Source of the DNA: Faecalibacterium duncaniae
Lineage (GTDB): Bacteria > Bacillota > Clostridia > Oscillospirales > Ruminococcaceae
DNA length: 64,000 bases
Reading direction: 5' to 3'
NCBI RefSeq assembly: GCF_010509575.1
Contig: NZ_CP048437.1
Location: forward strand, 1,922,001-1,986,000
In this document: in pieces, positions 10,245 through 18,246 of the stretch
How the letters are laid out: each line of letters begins with the position of its first letter
How positions within the stretch are numbered: the stretch's first letter is position 1
The notes under the pieces: generated by a model
Databases searched by the model: none
What the model was told of the DNA's origin: nothing
Seen by the model: only the letters and a program-made list of their open reading frames with translations
Translations under genes and position numbers: made by a program

Positions 10245-12749
10245 ATGCCAACCATCCGTCTCTCTGTCCGGGAGCTGGTGGAGTTCCTGCTCCGCACCGG
10301 CAGTATCGACAGCCGCTTTACCGGCTTTGACCGGGCCAACGAGGGCGCACGCATCCACCGCAGGCTCCAGAAGGCGGCGGGTGAAGGCTACGCCGCTGAG
10401 GTGTTCCTCACGGCAGAGCGGACGATGGAGGGAATCGGGTTCACCATCGAGGGCCGTGCCGACGGCATTTTTACCGATGAGGACGGCACGGTGGTCATCG
10501 ACGAGATCAAGACCACCGCCGTGCCCACCGATGCCATCACGGAGGACATGAACCCCTGCCACTGGGCGCAGGGCATGGTCTACGGGGCCATCTGCGCCGA
10601 GCAGCGGGAGCTGGAAACACTGGATGTCCGGCTGACCTATTATCAGACCGACACCGATGAGATCATCCGCTATACCCGGCACTTCTCCGCCGCTGAGCTG
10701 GATGCGTTTCTCAACGACCTGCTGCGGCAGTATCTTCCCTGGGCACGGCGGCAGCTGGACTGGGTGGAAGCCCGGAACCGGAGCCTTGGGGCCCTGCAAT
10801 TTCCGTTTCCAGCTTACCGTCCCGGGCAACGTGCCCTTGCCGGGGAGGTCTATCGCGCCTGTGCTGCGGGCAAGGCAGAGCAGAAGGGCGGTACCCGGCT
10901 GTTCTGCCAGGCACCCACCGGCATCGGCAAAACGATGAGTGCCCTCTTCCCTGCCCTGAAAGCCATGGGCGAGGGCAAGGGGGAAAAGATCTTCTACCTG
11001 ACCGCCCGCAACACGACACAGGCCGCTGCTGAGGATGCACTGGCCCGTCTGCGGGCGGCAGACCCGGCGCTTTCCCTGCGCAGCGTGACCCTTTCGGCCA
11101 AGGAGAAGGCCTGCCTGTGCAAGGATGCTGAGGGCCGTCCCGCCTGCCTGCCGGAAGCCTGCCCCTACGCCAACGGCTACTACGAGCGGCTGAAGGATGC
11201 GCTGGCCGACCTGCTGGACAGCGCCGTCCCCTATGACCGGGCCGCCCTGACCGAGACTGCCCGGCGGCACAGGGTCTGCCCCTTTGAGCTGGGGCTGGAC
11301 CTGAGCGAGTGGTGTGATGTGGTCATCGGAGACTACAACTATCTGTTCGACCCCACCGTGCACCTGCGGCGCTTTTTCGATGCGGCGGGCGACTACATTT
11401 TTCTCATCGACGAAGCCCACAACCTGCCGGACCGGGCCAGAGCCATGTACTCGGCACGGTTCTGCAAGAGCAGCCTGACCGATGCCAGACGGGCCATCGG
11501 CAAAGGAAAAAGCGCACTGAAAACCGCGTTGACAAAGGCAGACAGGGGCTTTCTGGAAGCGCGCCGGGCGGTAACGAAGCTGGCCCCCCGCCGGGGTCCA
11601 GCGCCCACCGAATCGCCGGCAGAGGATCTCACCCAACAGACCAGCCTTCTGGACACCGAACCGGCAGAAGCCGCCTTCCCGCTGCCGGAGCCTTTGCTGG
11701 CGCAAGATGGCACGGTCTTTTTGCAAGAGCTGCCGAAGGAGCTGCTCCGACTGCTGTTCAGCCTGCAGGCCCCCTTGCAGGACTGGCTGGAGGCCAACCC
11801 GGAGGCCGATGCCCACGCCCAGCTGCTGGAGCTCTACTTTGCGGTGCAGGATATCACCCGGGCAGCAGAGCGGTACGACGCGCATTTTGTCACCCAGCTG
11901 ACAGCCCGGGGCAGCGAGCTGGAATGGGAGCTGCTCTGCCTTGACCCTGCCCCCTTTGTGGATGCCAGCCTTGCCGCCGGGCGGGCTGCGGCACTGTTCA
12001 GCGCAACGCTCACCCCGCCGGGCTACTACCGCTCCGTGCTGGGCTGCCCCGATGCCCGGGCCGTGGCTCTGGAAAGCCCGTTTCCGCCCGAACATCTGGG
12101 GCTCTACTGCCTGCCTGGCATCTCCACCCGCTACCGGGACCGGGAGGCCAGTGTGCAGGCCGTCTCGGATGCGCTGGCCGCACTGGCCCGGGCCAAGGTG
12201 GGCAACTATCTGGCCTTTTTTCCCAGCTACGCCTATCTGCGGCAGGTGCACGAGGACTTCACCGCCCGTTACCCGGACATCGGGACGCTGGCCCAGGAGA
12301 GTGGTCTGGACGACGCGGCCCGGGCGGCCTTTCTGGAACAGTTCGGCCCAAGCCCTGCAAAAACGCTGCTGGGCTTCGGGGTCATGGGCGGCATCTTCGG
12401 CGAGGGTGTGGATCTGGTGGGCGACCGGCTCATCGGGTGTGCCATCGTGGGGGTGGGTCTGCCTCAGGTGAACCCCCGGCAGGAGATCCTGCGCCGCTAC
12501 TATGACGAGGCGGGCGGCACCGGTTTCGACTACGCCTACCGCTTCCCAGGCATGAACAAGGTGCTGCAGGCGGCGGGCCGGGTCATCCGCACGCAGGAAG
12601 ACAGGGGCGTAGTGCTTCTGCTGGATGACCGCTTTGCCCGCGGTGAATACACCCGCCTGTTTCCCCGCCACTGGCACCAGCTCCAATACCTGCGCAGCAC
12701 CACAGAGCTGGAGCAGCAGCTTGCTGCCTTCTGGGCACGGAACCAATAG
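10245..12749 (+). CDS. ATP-dependent DNA helicase with N-terminal PD-(D/E)xK nuclease domain (XPD/DinG-like)
   Basis: 834-residue superfamily 2 helicase. Residues 1-180 look like a Cas4/RecB-type nuclease: H38 in an IHRRL helix, D73 in GRADGI, and E87-x-K89 in VIDEIKTT. The helicase part has Walker A APTGIGKT (223-231), four cysteines (C290, C292, C301, C306) in the place of the XPD iron-sulfur cluster, and DEAH (389-392). A C-terminal second RecA-like domain ends with GRVIRTQED, a Q/R finger motif. The expected activity is 5'-3' unwinding coupled to nucleolytic trimming in repair. The start has AGGAAG upstream; an earlier in-frame start would overlap the ATPase gene. The long open frame on the opposite strand is a GC-driven shadow. 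Confidence 0.9.
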   Translation: MPTIRLSVRELVEFLLRTGSIDSRFTGFDRANEGARIHRRLQKAAGEGYAAEVFLTAERTMEGIGFTIEGRADGIFTDEDGTVVIDEIKTTAVPTDAITEDMNPCHWAQGMVYGAICAEQRELETLDVRLTYYQTDTDEIIRYTRHFSAAELDAFLNDLLRQYLPWARRQLDWVEARNRSLGALQFPFPAYRPGQRALAGEVYRACAAGKAEQKGGTRLFCQAPTGIGKTMSALFPALKAMGEGKGEKIFYLTARNTTQAAAEDALARLRAADPALSLRSVTLSAKEKACLCKDAEGRPACLPEACPYANGYYERLKDALADLLDSAVPYDRAALTETARRHRVCPFELGLDLSEWCDVVIGDYNYLFDPTVHLRRFFDAAGDYIFLIDEAHNLPDRARAMYSARFCKSSLTDARRAIGKGKSALKTALTKADRGFLEARRAVTKLAPRRGPAPTESPAEDLTQQTSLLDTEPAEAAFPLPEPLLAQDGTVFLQELPKELLRLLFSLQAPLQDWLEANPEADAHAQLLELYFAVQDITRAAERYDAHFVTQLTARGSELEWELLCLDPAPFVDASLAAGRAAALFSATLTPPGYYRSVLGCPDARAVALESPFPPEHLGLYCLPGISTRYRDREASVQAVSDALAALARAKVGNYLAFFPSYAYLRQVHEDFTARYPDIGTLAQESGLDDAARAAFLEQFGPSPAKTLLGFGVMGGIFGEGVDLVGDRLIGCAIVGVGLPQVNPRQEILRRYYDEAGGTGFDYAYRFPGMNKVLQAAGRVIRTQEDRGVVLLLDDRFARGEYTRLFPRHWHQLQYLRSTTELEQQLAAFWARNQ

Positions 12750-12787
12750 AAAAAAGCCTGTCAGCGCAAAAACCGACAGGCTTTTTT
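12750..12787. terminator. Bidirectional terminator
   Basis: AAAAAAGCCTGTC and GACAGGCTTTTTT flank a short loop, with A- and T-runs on both sides. It ends the plus-strand helicase gene and the minus-strand ketopantoate-reductase-like operon. Confidence 0.9.
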
Positions 12788-12813
12788 CTCATGCTCCGGA
12801 CATTTTCCGGCTC

Positions 12814-13755
12814 TTACTTCTTTCTGGGCAGGGATCTGCGCAGTTCATCCCAGGCAGTCATCTCCACCAATGTGGTGGCGCGCAGGGCGGCAAACGCTTC
12901 ATCCAGATACTGCATCTCGCTCACCGCACGCATGGCGTGATCCGAAATGCACCACTTCCCAACGACCGTCTGCGCCATCCAGTAGACCATCCGCTCGGTC
13001 TTTTTCCGCTGTTTGGTGCCCTCGCGGTAGCGGTCGGTGTTCTCCGCATCGTTCACGGGTACACCTGCCGCTTTCAGCATCTCACAGCACTCCCAGGCGG
13101 CATCCACGATCATCCTGCGCTGTTCCACTGTGGTGCGGGAAAGTTCCCCATCCACCGCATAGCAGGCATAGGCGCAGGGCAGGATAAAGGCGATGTGGCT
13201 CTTGAGCCACTCGTCCATATCGCTGTAATAGGTCAACTTGTAGTGGGTGCTCTCAAAGGCAGCCTGCAGCCGCAGGCGGAACGCGCCGGACAGGGGAGCG
13301 GTTGCGCCGCCAACGGTCATTCCCATCCCCATGTGCACACTGACCAGCCGGTCATGCTCCCGGCGGCCTGCATTGTTCTGGAAACCAAAGGCGATCTTAT
13401 CCACCGGGCGCTGCATGGCCTGCAGCATCTCCTGCGCATAGGGATCATTGCCCACAAAGATGAAGTACTGGCTCCGGTTTGCTTTGAGGATGGGCAGCAC
13501 ATCGGCCAGCTGCCCGGCCTGCACCGTGACAAACACAAGGTCATACACATCCTCGGGGGCCAGCACATCTGTCGTCTGCATCCGATCCACCGTTGTTTTC
13601 CGCTGGAGCATATGGCGGATGGTCAGGCCCTTCTGGTCGATGACCTCCTTCCACTCGCCCCGGGCCAGCAGGGTGACCACATTTTTCTTGTTCTGTGCCA
13701 GACTGTGGGCCAGCTGACAGCCCTGAACGCCTGCGCCGTACACCAAGATCCTCAT
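12814..13755 (-). CDS. Ketopantoate reductase-like NAD(P)-binding oxidoreductase
   Basis: 313-residue protein with an N-terminal Rossmann motif GAGVQG (7-12) in MRILVYGAGVQG, followed by the ApbA/PanE-type segment (VTLLARGEW, LVFVTVQAGQL) and VGNDPYAQE, where PanE proteins have the NG motif. The C-terminal half is helical and diverges from PanE. It may reduce a 2-oxo acid rather than ketopantoate; substrate is unknown. The chosen ATG has a strong AGGAGGT; a start 15 codons upstream lacks one. It is transcribed with the HMA protein 52 bases upstream, a link with no obvious metabolic meaning. Confidence 0.8.
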   Translation of the reverse strand: MRILVYGAGVQGCQLAHSLAQNKKNVVTLLARGEWKEVIDQKGLTIRHMLQRKTTVDRMQTTDVLAPEDVYDLVFVTVQAGQLADVLPILKANRSQYFIFVGNDPYAQEMLQAMQRPVDKIAFGFQNNAGRREHDRLVSVHMGMGMTVGGATAPLSGAFRLRLQAAFESTHYKLTYYSDMDEWLKSHIAFILPCAYACYAVDGELSRTTVEQRRMIVDAAWECCEMLKAAGVPVNDAENTDRYREGTKQRKKTERMVYWMAQTVVGKWCISDHAMRAVSEMQYLDEAFAALRATTLVEMTAWDELRRSLPRKK

Positions 13756-13807
13756 AACGAGATACCTCCTGTTTTGCATGATCAGCCCGGCCAGAAACAC
13801 CGGGCTG

Positions 13808-14065
13808 TTACTTTTTCAGGAACGAGAAGAAGCCCTTTTTCTCATAGGGCCTGGTCTGCACGCCGGTCACGGTGTAGCCCGTTTCGGCAATGGCAGCCTT
13901 CAGCGTTTCCACATCCACCGGCTGCTCCGAGACGATGACCGTCTCGCCCTTGGTGTGGGAAGAAGTCACCTTGTTCACCCGGGCGGTCTTGCGTACCACA
14001 TCATTGATGTGGCTCTCGCACATACCGCACATCATACCATCGACCCTCAGGATCGTTTCTACCAT
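13808..14065 (-). CDS. Heavy-metal-associated (HMA) domain protein
   Basis: 85-residue protein with one HMA fold: metal-binding CGMC (C13, C16) in VDGMMCGMC, and the C-terminal half VDVETLKAAIAETGYTV typical of CopZ-like domains. A basic Phe-rich tail (KKGFFSFLKK) follows. Likely a cytosolic copper or other soft-metal chaperone, although no P-type ATPase is nearby. The start ATG has GGAGGGG upstream. The leader contains an inverted repeat GTTAG-N6-CTAAC (14142-14157) reminiscent of DtxR-family operators, so metal-responsive control is possible (inference). Confidence 0.85.
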   Translation of the reverse strand: MVETILRVDGMMCGMCESHINDVVRKTARVNKVTSSHTKGETVIVSEQPVDVETLKAAIAETGYTVTGVQTRPYEKKGFFSFLKK

Positions 14066-14141
14066 TGTTGTCCCCTCCATACTGTATCTGCGGGCACCCC
14101 TGTCAAACTGCACAAGTCCAGCCCGCTGTTTTCGTCATTTT

Positions 14142-14157
14142 GTTAGTTTTAGCTAAC
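14142..14157. promoter_or_regulatory. Inverted repeat in the HMA gene leader, possible DtxR-like operator
   Basis: GTTAGTTTTAGCTAAC is a 5-6-5 inverted repeat about 80 bases upstream of the HMA start. The sequence resembles TTAG/CTAA-type boxes bound by iron- or manganese-sensing DtxR-family repressors. No regulator gene is nearby. Confidence 0.35.
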
Positions 14158-14232
14158 TCATTGCAGAAACAAAAAGGCTCCTGCCCCGCACAGCACTGCT
14201 CTGCGGAACTTTGCCGATCTGTTTTCAATTTT

Positions 14233-14261
14233 ATCATACCATACCGGTGGGCAAATTTCAA
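14233..14261 (-). promoter_or_regulatory. Putative promoter of the HMA operon
   Basis: Reading the minus strand: -35 TTGAAA (complement 14256-14261), 17-base spacer, -10 TATGAT (complement 14233-14238). The start would leave a leader of about 160 bases containing the GTTAG inverted repeat. Confidence 0.5.
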
Positions 14262-14290
14262 GCTGCCCGCAAAACCGGCCGGGGACTTTA

Positions 14291-14839
14291 TCAAAGGGTC
14301 AGTTCATGGAAAACAGCGCTGCTTTCCAGCTCTTTCCATTGCATTGTGTTTTCTTCCAGGGTCATGTAGCTGTGGGGGCTGTTCTCCTTGGGGATGCTCA
14401 CAGAACCCGGGTTCAGATAAAGATTTCCCTGCCCGAACTCTGTCCAGGCCGGAACATGGGTATGCCCGTGCAGCAGCACATCTCCCGGGGCCAGCGGCGG
14501 CAGATTTTTTACATGATAGATATGCCCGTGGGTCGCATAAATAAGCCGCTGCCCCACCGGAAGCACCGCATAATCGGCCAGCACGGGGAATTCCAGCACC
14601 ATCTGATCCACCTCGGCATCACAGTTGCCCCGCACGCAGAGCAGCTTCTCCTTTTTCCCGTTCAGCAGGGGGATGACCTCCTTGGGGGCGTACTCTCGGG
14701 GCAGGTCGTTGCGGGGGCCGTGGTAGAGCAGGTCGCCCAACAGGAACAGCCGGTCGGCTCCCTCCCGCTCAAAGGCCTCCAGCATTTTGCGGCAGTAATA
14801 AGCCGACCCGTGCAGGTCTGACGCGATCATCCATTTCAT
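14291..14839 (-). CDS. yfcE: YfcE family metallophosphoesterase
   Basis: 182-residue calcineurin-type phosphodiesterase. The metal-binding motifs are in order: DLHG (8-11), LLGDLLYHG, RGNCD, THGH and LLHGHTHVP, followed by LNPGSVSIPK, which is typical of YfcE. Such enzymes hydrolyse phosphodiesters with Mn2+; the natural substrate is unknown. The chosen ATG has GGAGGA upstream, whereas the longer frame begins in non-conserved sequence. Confidence 0.92.
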   Translation of the reverse strand: MKWMIASDLHGSAYYCRKMLEAFEREGADRLFLLGDLLYHGPRNDLPREYAPKEVIPLLNGKKEKLLCVRGNCDAEVDQMVLEFPVLADYAVLPVGQRLIYATHGHIYHVKNLPPLAPGDVLLHGHTHVPAWTEFGQGNLYLNPGSVSIPKENSPHSYMTLEENTMQWKELESSAVFHELTL

Positions 14840-14945
14840 GGCAGATCCTCCTTTTGTGCGTTCTGTTCTTATTTTACCGCCGCCGCGCCCCATGTCAAGG
14901 GCAAGGGCCCACTGTAAAAAGTCATACTTTTATTTTAAAAAGTCC

Positions 14946-14975
14946 TTGACAAGTATCCCTGTGATGTGGTATCTT
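14946..14975 (+). promoter_or_regulatory. Promoter of the MATE gene
   Basis: -35 TTGACA (14946-14951), 18-base spacer, -10 TATCTT (14970-14975). The predicted start, near 14982, gives a leader of about 120 bases that contains a terminator-like hairpin. Confidence 0.6.
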
Positions 14976-14990
14976 TGAGCCAATAAAATA

Positions 14991-15066
14991 TCGTGTGGAT
15001 TTTTACAGCATTCTGCAACTTTTCGCCACACAATGGTACAAAAGCCATTGTGTGGCTTTTGCTTTG
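14991..15066 (+). promoter_or_regulatory. Leader hairpin with T-rich tail upstream of the MATE gene (possible attenuator)
   Basis: An 11-base perfect stem, CCACACAATGG / CCATTGTGTGG (15026-15055), is followed by CTTTTGCTTTG. The upstream segment GTGTGG at 14993-14998 can pair with CCACAC at 15026-15031, which would break the hairpin. This arrangement is what an attenuator or small riboswitch would look like, although the T-run is imperfect and I do not recognise a known aptamer. Confidence 0.5.
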
Positions 15067-15103
15067 CCTTCAAATCCAAATCTGACCCTCAGGAGCAATG
15101 AAA

Positions 15104-16435
15104 ATGAACGATACTTTTATGAAAACCAGACCGGTATTCCCGCTGCTGCTCTCCATGGCCCTGCCCAACGTCATCTCGATGCTGGTGAACAGCCTGTACA
15201 ACATCGTAGACAGCCTCTTTGTGGCCCAGATCAGCGAACAGGCCATGACGGCGCTTTCGCTGGTGTTTCCCATCCAGAACTTTGTCAATGCAGTGGCCAT
15301 CGGCTTCGGCATCGGCATCAATGCCCAGATCGCGCTCTACCTCGGCGCAGGCGACCACGAAAACGCCAACCGGGCCGCCACCCACGGCATGATGTTTTCC
15401 CTGCTGCACGGCGTGCTGGGCATGGTCCTCTGCATTGCCATTATGCCCGGCTTCCTGCGCCGCTTCACTACCGATCCCGCTCTGGTGGACATGGGCGTGA
15501 CCTACTCCACCATCGTGTTCCTGTTCTCGCTGGTCAACATGGCAGACCTCGCCTTTGAGAAGATCTTCCAGTCCGTGGGCCGGATGAACGTTGCCATGGT
15601 GGCGCTGATCACCGGCTGCGTGACCAACATCGCCCTCGACCCCGTCCTCATCTTCGGCCTTGGGCCGGTGCCCGCCCTGGGCATTGCCGGTGCGGCCCTT
15701 GCCACCGGCATCGGGCAGGCCGTTTCCCTTGTGGTCTACCTCTATGTCTACTGCACCACCGAAATCGCCGTCCGCTTCTCCCGCCGCTGCCTGCGGTTCG
15801 ATGCCGCCCTTGACGGCAAGCTCTATGCCATCGGCGTACCGGCCATCCTGAATCTGGCCCTGCCCAGCCTGCTGGTCACCTTCCTGAACGGCCTACTGGC
15901 GGTCTACTCCCAGAGCTATGTGACGGTACTGGGCATCTACTACAAGCTCCAGACCTTCCTTTACCTGCCGGCCAACGGCATCGTGCAGGGGATGCGCCCG
16001 CTGGTGGGCTACAACTACGGTGCCCGGGAGCATGGCCGTGTGTCCAAGCTCTACAACCTGACACTGGGCCTGAGCGCCGGGATCATGGCCATTGGCACCC
16101 TGCTCTGCCTGACCATTGCAGGCCCGCTGATGGGTCTGTTCACCTCTAACCCTGAGACCATCGCCATCGGCCAGGCCGCCCTGCGGATCATCTGCCTGGG
16201 GTTCATCGTCTCGGCAGTGTCTACCACCTCCTCCGGCGCACTGGAGGGTCTGGGCAAGGGCGTGCCCTCGCTGGTCATCTCCCTCTGCCGCTACATCATC
16301 TTCATCATACCCATTGCGTGGGTGCTGTGCGGCCGCATGGGCCCTACCGGTGTCTGGCACGCCTTCTGGATCACAGAGGCCCTCTCTGCCGTGATCGCCT
16401 ACGCGGTATATCACAAGGCGGTCCATCAGAAATAA
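15104..16435 (+). CDS. MATE family efflux transporter
   Basis: 443-residue integral membrane protein with about 12 predicted transmembrane helices and MATE family features: the N-terminal FPLLLSMALPNVISMLVNSL, the repeated GIGINAQIA and ALGIAGAALATG segments, and MRPLVGYNYGAR in the second half. It exports cationic drugs or metabolites using Na+ or H+. Of three possible starts, the ATG at 15104 has AGGAG at 8 bases; the ATG at 15098 is too close to it. The leader carries a terminator-like hairpin. Monocistronic, ending at a bidirectional terminator. Confidence 0.93.
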   Translation: MNDTFMKTRPVFPLLLSMALPNVISMLVNSLYNIVDSLFVAQISEQAMTALSLVFPIQNFVNAVAIGFGIGINAQIALYLGAGDHENANRAATHGMMFSLLHGVLGMVLCIAIMPGFLRRFTTDPALVDMGVTYSTIVFLFSLVNMADLAFEKIFQSVGRMNVAMVALITGCVTNIALDPVLIFGLGPVPALGIAGAALATGIGQAVSLVVYLYVYCTTEIAVRFSRRCLRFDAALDGKLYAIGVPAILNLALPSLLVTFLNGLLAVYSQSYVTVLGIYYKLQTFLYLPANGIVQGMRPLVGYNYGAREHGRVSKLYNLTLGLSAGIMAIGTLLCLTIAGPLMGLFTSNPETIAIGQAALRIICLGFIVSAVSTTSSGALEGLGKGVPSLVISLCRYIIFIIPIAWVLCGRMGPTGVWHAFWITEALSAVIAYAVYHKAVHQK

Positions 16436-16446
16436 CCCTCTCTAAC

Positions 16447-16478
16447 AAAAATTCCCGCTCGATGGAGCGGGAATTTTT
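16447..16478. terminator. Bidirectional terminator between MATE and HAD genes
   Basis: AAAAATTCCCGCTC and GAGCGGGAATTTTT around a GATG loop; it serves the plus-strand MATE gene and the minus-strand cluster ending with the HAD gene. Confidence 0.9.
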
Positions 16479-16510
16479 GTTATCATCTCTTCTTTTGTGG
16501 AAGGCTGCTC

Positions 16511-17356
16511 TCAGATCAGGCCCAGAGTTTTGAGCTCCCTTGCCACGCCGTCCTCCGTCACAGCCGGGCAGATGCGGTCGCAGAGCTTTTTCAGGTTGTC
16601 AGAGCCATTGGCCATGCAGACGCTGATGCCTACCACATCGGTCATCTGCAGGTCATTGTCGCTGTCGCCAAAGCCGATGGTATCGGCCAGCGAACACCCC
16701 AGCTCATCGCAGATAGCCTTGATGCCGGTACCCTTGTTGAACTTGCGGTTGATGAGCTCCCCGTTGACGATGGCTGACGGGTTATCCCCCAGCCGGGACT
16801 CGCAGAAGATGAACTGATCCTCATACAGCTGCTTTGCTTCAGCAAGGCAGGCCTCGTTGGGGGCGATGAACACCACCTTGTAAACCGGCTCTCCGTGGTA
16901 TTCCTCAATGGGCCGGATGGTCATGCCATACTCCATCGTTTTGCGCCAGCGCTCGGCCTCGCTGTTCAGCTGCCCCGGCTTGCGGGGGAACAAATGGGCG
17001 AACCGCTCGATCATCCTGATGCCGCCGTAAGTATCATCCCGGGCTTCCAGTGTGCACTCGGCACCGGCACGCCCCAGCACCTCCCGCAGGCCCTCAACCT
17101 GCGCAGGCTCCATGGGAAGATCCACGAGAATTTTCCCATCACAGCCTACATAGCCGCCTGCAGAGCAGACAAAGCCATCGAAACCGTAGGCAAGCAGCGG
17201 CTTCGTCATGCGCAGGTTGCGCCCGGTGCACAGAAACACCTTGTGGCCGTTGGCCCGGGCCTGCCGGATGGCCTCCACGGCACTGGCCGGAATGGTCATC
17301 TCACCGGGCGGCAGCAAAGTACCGTCAATATCCAGAAAAATCAGTTTTTGCTTCAT
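16511..17356 (-). CDS. Cof-type HAD family hydrolase
   Basis: 281-residue haloacid-dehalogenase phosphatase of the Cof/YidA class. Motif I is FLDIDGTL (nucleophile D9, acid D11), the FLCTGRN motif II follows, a C2-type cap spans about 85-200, and motif IV is GFGDSDNDLQM. Members dephosphorylate sugar phosphates or flavin precursors; substrate not predictable. It starts 15 bases after the HEPN-like gene with GTGAGGG upstream and is the last gene of the cluster. Confidence 0.92.
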   Translation of the reverse strand: MKQKLIFLDIDGTLLPPGEMTIPASAVEAIRQARANGHKVFLCTGRNLRMTKPLLAYGFDGFVCSAGGYVGCDGKILVDLPMEPAQVEGLREVLGRAGAECTLEARDDTYGGIRMIERFAHLFPRKPGQLNSEAERWRKTMEYGMTIRPIEEYHGEPVYKVVFIAPNEACLAEAKQLYEDQFIFCESRLGDNPSAIVNGELINRKFNKGTGIKAICDELGCSLADTIGFGDSDNDLQMTDVVGISVCMANGSDNLKKLCDRICPAVTEDGVARELKTLGLI

Positions 17357-17371
17357 AGTTCCCTCACTCTT

Positions 17372-18187
17372 TCACTGCCAGTTCATGGTAAAGCCGCGAA
17401 TCAGCAGACCCACGGCCAGGATCGCCAGCAGTACCAGCAGAACGGTGCGATTGGCCTGTTTCTGCTTCTGCCTGGCCCGGGCACGGCTGTTCCGGCTGCC
17501 GCCCTGCTTCCGGTTCTGGGATCTGCCGCCGGAGCTGCGGCCGCTCGTGTTCTGCTTTGTGCTGCTGCGGCGGGAAGCACTGCCGGAAGTCCCCTCTTTC
17601 TTCCTGCCCGCAGTGTTCTGGCCGGACTTTGCCGCGCGGGGTGCTTTCTCTTCCGGGGCTGCCGACGCAATGGGCTTTTTGGCCCCGCAGCGGCTCAGAT
17701 AATCCTCAGCCAGCCGGTAATACTGGCCCAGCTCACTGGTGCGCAGGGGTGCGCCTGCATATCCTTCTTCCAGTGCTTCCACGGCCTCGTTGAAGAGGAT
17801 CGCCGCCTGCGCAGCCGCCGTGCGGTCGGAGGCATGGGCCGCTTCGTTGCGGGCAGTGCGCACCGCGTTGCAGGCCCGGCGGGCAGCAGCCGGGTGCTCC
17901 GTATTGCCCAGCAGATCCAGCGGGCGGGCAGCATCCTTTTCAGGGTCCAGCAGCACCCGCATACACAGGGTGGTATCCAGCTGCTGCCAGCTGTTTCGGC
18001 CCGCCAGATCGGGCAGACGGTCATAATATTCGGGGCTCTCCTGCTGGCGGGTGCGGATGTGATCCAGCAGGGCTCCCAGGCTGTGCTCCCCGGGTTTGTT
18101 CTCCCAGTGCCAGCGCAGCAACTTGCGGCTGATCTCATCGCAGGTAGTTTTGATCTCAAAAGCGGTTTGCAGTGCTTCGTCGGGCAT
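17372..18187 (-). CDS. Tail-anchored protein with HEPN-like domain, function unknown
   Basis: 271-residue protein. Residues 1-170 are helical and contain RNEAAH (113-118), the R-x4-H motif of HEPN domains, within a typical helix (NAVRTARNEAAHAS). A Ser/Arg/Lys/Gly-rich disordered segment follows (about 170-250), then one hydrophobic helix (TVLLVLLAILAVGLLI) close to the C-terminus, so the domain should face the cytoplasm as a tail-anchored protein. HEPN proteins are often RNases, but some are inactive scaffolds. The start has GGAG upstream. It follows the zinc-ribbon/E-x-T-R repeat gene, also C-terminally anchored, suggesting a membrane pair. HEPN assignment rests on the motif and helical context only. 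Confidence 0.6.
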   Translation of the reverse strand: MPDEALQTAFEIKTTCDEISRKLLRWHWENKPGEHSLGALLDHIRTRQQESPEYYDRLPDLAGRNSWQQLDTTLCMRVLLDPEKDAARPLDLLGNTEHPAAARRACNAVRTARNEAAHASDRTAAAQAAILFNEAVEALEEGYAGAPLRTSELGQYYRLAEDYLSRCGAKKPIASAAPEEKAPRAAKSGQNTAGRKKEGTSGSASRRSSTKQNTSGRSSGGRSQNRKQGGSRNSRARARQKQKQANRTVLLVLLAILAVGLLIRGFTMNWQ

Positions 18188-18246
18188 AACGTTTCTCCTT
18201 CGTACAACCAAAAAACGGAGGAAGCGCAGCCTCCTCCGTCATTCAT

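Noticed and set aside
10161..12746. 861-codon open frame antisense to the helicase gene
   Set aside because: High-GC shadow: frame is open because of codon bias on the other strand; no ribosome site, no family-like motifs, and the helicase is unmistakable.
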